Positions 56,653-59,527 of a stretch of 59,527 nt of DNA are shown here, piece by piece. The stretch spans positions 1 through 59,527 of the forward strand of contig NZ_LGHK01000060.1 of NCBI RefSeq assembly GCF_001908235.1. The letters run 5' to 3'. Every line of letters begins with the position of its first letter. Within the stretch, counting starts at the first letter, position 1. The notes beneath the pieces were generated by a model, which worked only from the letters and a program-made list of their open reading frames with translations, was not told where the DNA came from and did not search any database. A program made the position numbers and the translations under genes. The stretch is from Bradyrhizobium sp. NAS96.2. Lineage in GTDB: Bacteria > Pseudomonadota > Alphaproteobacteria > Rhizobiales > Xanthobacteraceae.

Positions 56653-57783
56653 TTATCCATCCAGCCCGAGATTCTTCAGTCCTTCATTGAGCTGACGCAA
56701 CCGGTCCGCATCGTTGGCGACAGCCTGACGGGCATCCGCGCGCGCGCTCATCGCTTTGTCGCGCTCGCCCATCACGAGATAGGCGCGCACCAGCCGCAGC
56801 CAGCCCTCGACGTCGTCGCCATTGGTCTTCAGCCGCGTCGCCAGCCGATCGACCATGCCCTTGATCATGGTGCCGCGATCGGCCTCGCTCATGTCCTTGG
56901 CCGCCGCGACCGCGCCGTCAGGCAGCGCAGGTGCGCTAACGCCCGGGGCGACGTCGGGCACACTGCCGCCGACTCGGACCAGCGCGGCCTGCACCAGCGG
57001 CCGCCACGGCGCATCGGATGGCCCCTTCGCCAGCATCTTCTGCCAGAGCGCAGCCGCGTCGGCCTTGCGGCCGTCCTGCTCGGCGGCAAGGCCGAGGAAA
57101 TAGTTCGCCTTGGCGTCGTCGCCATTCAGCGCGACCGAGCGCTCGAACTCCGCCTTGGCGTCCGCGGTGACGACGCCGCCGGCGCTCCCCATCAGCGCCT
57201 CGCCGAGATCGGCGCGGCGATCGGCACTGTCGCCGGCATAGGTGATGGCGTTGCGATAGGCGCGGACGGCATCATCGTAGCGGCCGAGCCGCGACAGCAC
57301 CGGCGCCAGCACCGTCCAGCCGCGGCCGTCGGTCGGGTTCTTCTCCAGATGGGCCTCGACCTGCGCGACGAGGTTGGCGAGCGGCTGGTTGGCATCGGCC
57401 ACCCGGCTGCGCTCGGCGAGCGGGAAGTCGCCGAGACGCGGCGAGCCGAGCGCGAGGTAGAAGCTCGAAGCAATGACCGGCAATCCGACCAGGGCGACGA
57501 TCGCGGCAGTGCGCCGCAGGTTGAGACTGCCCTGCGCCGGTTGTTCGCGTCCGGTCTGGTCGGCGGCTGCCAGAAGCCGGCGGCTGATCTCGATCCGCGC
57601 CGCATCAGCCTCGGCGGCGCCGATGATGCCAGAGGCCATGTCGCGGTCGATTTCAGCGAGCTGGTCGCGGTAGACCACGACCTCGCTGCCGCCGCTGTCC
57701 GTCCGTCCGCGGCGGCTGAGCGGCCACAGCACGGCAAAGATCGCCGCGACCGTCATCAGCGCGAACACAAACCACAGCGTCAT
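56653..57783 (-). CDS. ccmI: Cytochrome c maturation protein CcmI (CycH)
   Basis: A 376-residue apocytochrome chaperone. Two membrane spans ([19 protein letters not shown] and [20 protein letters not shown]) flank a leucine-zipper-like cytoplasmic loop. A periplasmic TPR region (for example [20 protein letters not shown]) captures the apocytochrome C-terminus. ATG 57783 (MTLWFVFAL) is the family start; a longer in-frame extension lacks coding character. First gene of the ccmIEFH operon. Confidence 0.93.
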   Translation of the reverse strand: MTLWFVFALMTVAAIFAVLWPLSRRGRTDSGGSEVVVYRDQLAEIDRDMASGIIGAAEADAARIEISRRLLAAADQTGREQPAQGSLNLRRTAAIVALVGLPVIASSFYLALGSPRLGDFPLAERSRVADANQPLANLVAQVEAHLEKNPTDGRGWTVLAPVLSRLGRYDDAVRAYRNAITYAGDSADRRADLGEALMGSAGGVVTADAKAEFERSVALNGDDAKANYFLGLAAEQDGRKADAAALWQKMLAKGPSDAPWRPLVQAALVRVGGSVPDVAPGVSAPALPDGAVAAAKDMSEADRGTMIKGMVDRLATRLKTNGDDVEGWLRLVRAYLVMGERDKAMSARADARQAVANDADRLRQLNEGLKNLGLDG

Positions 57784-58061
57784 CAAGCGGTTCCCGGATG
57801 GAACGGCGGCTTCAGATGAGCCGCCTTGGAATCGCTTTACACTACCGGCGGCGAGCCCGGCAATTGACAATTGCTGGATCGGGACAGGCGGCTTCCGGTG
57901 AACGTTCCGGCGGTATTGCAAGCACGTTTTCGGGCCAAGGCGCGCGCTTACCAAAATATCGAAAACAACCCTATGCAAAGCAGCCGGTTGCCGTCGCCGG
58001 CATCCGAATGCCGACTTGACACGTCGGGCAAATCAGCGCCACACTTCCATTATTCCGAAAT

Positions 58062-58733
58062 TCATCGCTGGCGACGGGGCGCTTGTTGAATTGCGAACTC
58101 GACTTCCGCAGTGAGCGCCGTTGCAAATGCAACTTGGACTTTTCCGAAATCTTGTGGGTTCGATAGCTTGCACAGGATGTGAGATTGGCCCCCAAGGTGG
58201 CCGATGCTGTGATCCCTAAGCAAATTTACGATCTTATGCCCCCATTCAGTAATTTCCTGCATGTCGGGAGGCCACGGCAGCGTCGGCTCGAGGAGCTTTG
58301 ACACGCTGCCCCGGTGCAACAGATCGCCGCTGCGTCCGTACAGGCTGATCAGGTCAGTCTTCGTAAGAAATCCAGAGATAACAAAATCTATGTGCGCGTG
58401 ACCCGGCATTGGGTTGGTCACAGTAATAGGTTTAGGGTAAAAGTCCGAATGTAGGTGTTCGAGCCGTTTTAGAATATTCGTTGCGTTCCATTCTTCGTGA
58501 AGGCGCTTTCCCTTTACCTCAGGAATTTCGCCATGTGCGGTCAGGCAGGCCAGCGCAATTAGTTCGCACAGAATGCGCAGTTGCAGAAAGCCGAATTCCT
58601 GGAGTGCTGGGTTGGGTAGCTTAATGCTTCCCGCGAGAAGTACGTTTAGCCACTCAATTCGTTCCTTCACTTCATCCATGAGGGCCGAATAGTTATCAAT
58701 CATTTGCTGTTGCGAGCGGCTGACAGTGATCAT
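58062..58733 (-). CDS. Hypothetical protein of accessory type
   Basis: A 223-residue soluble protein starting ITVSRSQQQMIDNYSALMDE. It is predicted mostly helical, with no signal or membrane segment. Landmarks: WLNVLLAGSIKLPNPALQEF, LQLRILCELIALACLTAHGE, HEEWNATNILKRLEHLHSDF. No family recognised. ATG 58733 follows GGTGGC. By eye it has more A/T than the ccm genes, which together with the neighbouring GIY-YIG gene suggests acquired DNA. Confidence 0.7.
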   Translation of the reverse strand: MITVSRSQQQMIDNYSALMDEVKERIEWLNVLLAGSIKLPNPALQEFGFLQLRILCELIALACLTAHGEIPEVKGKRLHEEWNATNILKRLEHLHSDFYPKPITVTNPMPGHAHIDFVISGFLTKTDLISLYGRSGDLLHRGSVSKLLEPTLPWPPDMQEITEWGHKIVNLLRDHSIGHLGGQSHILCKLSNPQDFGKVQVAFATALTAEVEFAIQQAPRRQR

Positions 58734-58842
58734 GACAAAGCCACCAAAAAAAAACTCAAGACGTAGAATTTGAATCTGACGCTTGGCAGCGCTTCGAACG
58801 CGACGTTGATGTCGTATCGAAAAGTCCGCCGCAGCGTCGAGC

Positions 58843-58882
58843 CGAAGAAGAAAAGGAGGCCCGACAAATGAACCGGGCCTCC
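58843..58882 (-). terminator. Terminator of the GIY-YIG gene
   Basis: On the minus strand GGAGGCCCG, a ten-base loop and CGGGCCTCC are followed by TTTTCTTCTTC, just downstream of the stop codon at 58895. Stem coordinates 58855-58863 and 58874-58882. Confidence 0.8.
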
Positions 58883-58894
58883 AGACGAACGCCG

Positions 58895-59260
58895 CTACTG
58901 CTTATTGCAGGGCGGATTAAGGGCATTCCGCAGATCAGTTTCGATATAGAGCCGATTGGCACGGTCACCAGCAACACTGAGCGTGCTGATGTGAGTGGCC
59001 CCATGCAGGCGAATAGCGTTAAACGCATGATGGCTCTGAAGCTCATTGGTGAGCCGACGCCAGAGGTTGTCGGTCTCACCAACGTAAGTGGCAGTGTAGT
59101 TGCCGTTCCCCGTGTGACGGCAGAAAATATAGACGCCCGGGATCGACCTGTAGATCACGCCGACAGCGTCTAACTGAAACTCGTAGCGAGTTCCTGATGC
59201 GCCATTCCAGTAAATGGGAATGAACGGTTTAGTGACCAAATTAGAAAGAGGATTGTTCAT
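58895..59260 (-). CDS. Small GIY-YIG domain protein
   Basis: A 121-residue protein. A GIY-YIG fold is visible: PGVYIFCRHTGN (GIY strand) and ATYVGETDNLWRRL (YIG strand with the conserved Arg). The acidic metal-site Glu is near the end, YIETDLRNALNPPCN. The family cuts DNA (repair, homing, mobile elements). The protein is little more than the nuclease domain and starts with a short extra region (PLSNLVTKPFIPIYWNG). Could be a defence or mobile-element nuclease, or an inactive relative. ATG 59260 has only a weak ribosome site. Confidence 0.78.
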   Translation of the reverse strand: MNNPLSNLVTKPFIPIYWNGASGTRYEFQLDAVGVIYRSIPGVYIFCRHTGNGNYTATYVGETDNLWRRLTNELQSHHAFNAIRLHGATHISTLSVAGDRANRLYIETDLRNALNPPCNKQ

Positions 59261-59295
59261 CGTAGGTTTTCCACTCCGTGGATTTTGGAGTGGGC

Positions 59296-59430
59296 TTGAC
59301 CTGAACGTCTCTGGGGAGTCTATTTGAAACCCTAAAGCTTGTGCCGTCCTAGCTCATACCTGCCCACCTGCAGCATGAGACTGGATTGGAAAGAGGCCAC
59401 CTTGGATGCCAGTCCTTGGTGGCTTTTCTT
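59296..59430 (+). ncRNA. Candidate small RNA with promoter and terminator
   Basis: TTGACC (59296-59301) and TCTATT (59319-59324) are 17 bp apart, a good sigma70 promoter, predicting a start near 59331. GCCACC (59396-59401) pairs with GGTGGC (59418-59423) before TTTTCTTTTT, an intrinsic terminator. The implied RNA is about 100 nt, has no convincing open frame, and can form a CTCAT/ATGAG hairpin in the middle. It is divergent to the GIY-YIG gene. Alternatively the terminator belongs to an unrelated transcript and the promoter match is chance. Confidence 0.42.
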
Positions 59431-59527
59431 TTTCCAGCGTCGCGTGGGATTGTGAGATACGCCAGTCACGCCCGTCAAGAACTAGTACGAGTTTTTGGAT
59501 CAAACACTAAATATGGTGGAAAGAGGG

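Noticed and set aside
59268..59295. CCACTCC/GGAGTGG hairpin as a terminator
   Set aside because: No T-run follows on either strand and it lies in the promoter region of the GIY-YIG gene; noted only as an inverted repeat.

Overview
The window reads as chromosomal DNA of a Bradyrhizobium-like alphaproteobacterium. It is GC-rich and has the rhizobial cycHJKL (ccmIEFH) cytochrome c maturation block next to degP, a two-component pair and glnE. Interspersed palindromic repeats of the kind common in Bradyrhizobium lie between genes. No tRNA, rRNA, CRISPR array, transposase or integrase was recognised.

Left third (1-25.9 kb), oxalate catabolism. An ADP-forming acyl-CoA synthetase and a GntR regulator are divergent, and the regulator is followed by oxc (oxalyl-CoA decarboxylase) and frc (formyl-CoA transferase). 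Further right are a 50-residue protein, two tandem oxalate/formate-type MFS transporters and a two-CBS-domain protein. I find one shared 19-bp operator pattern, YTGG-N11-CCAR, in front of the synthetase, gntR, the small protein, both transporters and the CBS gene. It usually sits just after a TTGNNN -35-like hexamer. This looks like one regulon, most simply controlled by the local GntR protein. Formate released by frc/oxc can be oxidised by the NAD-dependent formate dehydrogenase fdsGBA-fdhD-fdsD at 40.3-46.3 kb, so the window encodes oxalate uptake through to CO2 plus NADH.

The oxalate block is interrupted by accessory DNA. At three places a gene is intact, accessory genes follow, and then a truncated second copy of that gene's 3' end appears in the same orientation: acyl-CoA synthetase (copy at 1-106), frc (copy at 10603-10892) and a quinone oxidoreductase (copy at 27480-27586). 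Cargo between the copies includes a TPR protein, a SnoaL-like protein plus an orphan peptide-type binding protein, and a TrpF-like protein plus an RlpA-like protein.

Middle (10.9-40 kb). Miscellaneous genes: pyrophosphatase-like protein, cysteine synthase-like enzyme, amidase, XRE/DUF2975 pair, DUF2147 protein, an MFS transporter behind a structured leader, L,D-transpeptidase, coiled-coil membrane protein, threonine dehydratase-like enzyme, CDF cation exporter, PAS histidine kinase and the periplasmic glucan genes opgGH.

Right third (40-59.5 kb). The fds operon with a divergent LysR regulator, then a long minus-strand series: ccmI-ccmE-ccmF-ccmH, degP, response regulator, histidine kinase, glnE. 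The right edge holds an unknown gene, a GIY-YIG protein and a candidate small RNA.

Five genes (TPR, cysK-like, XRE regulator, L,D-transpeptidase, fdsG) are each broken by exactly one extra base in a homopolymer (G6, G6, C6, A8, G4). Removing that base restores a convincing protein every time, which points to consensus errors, or less likely to slippage-based variation.
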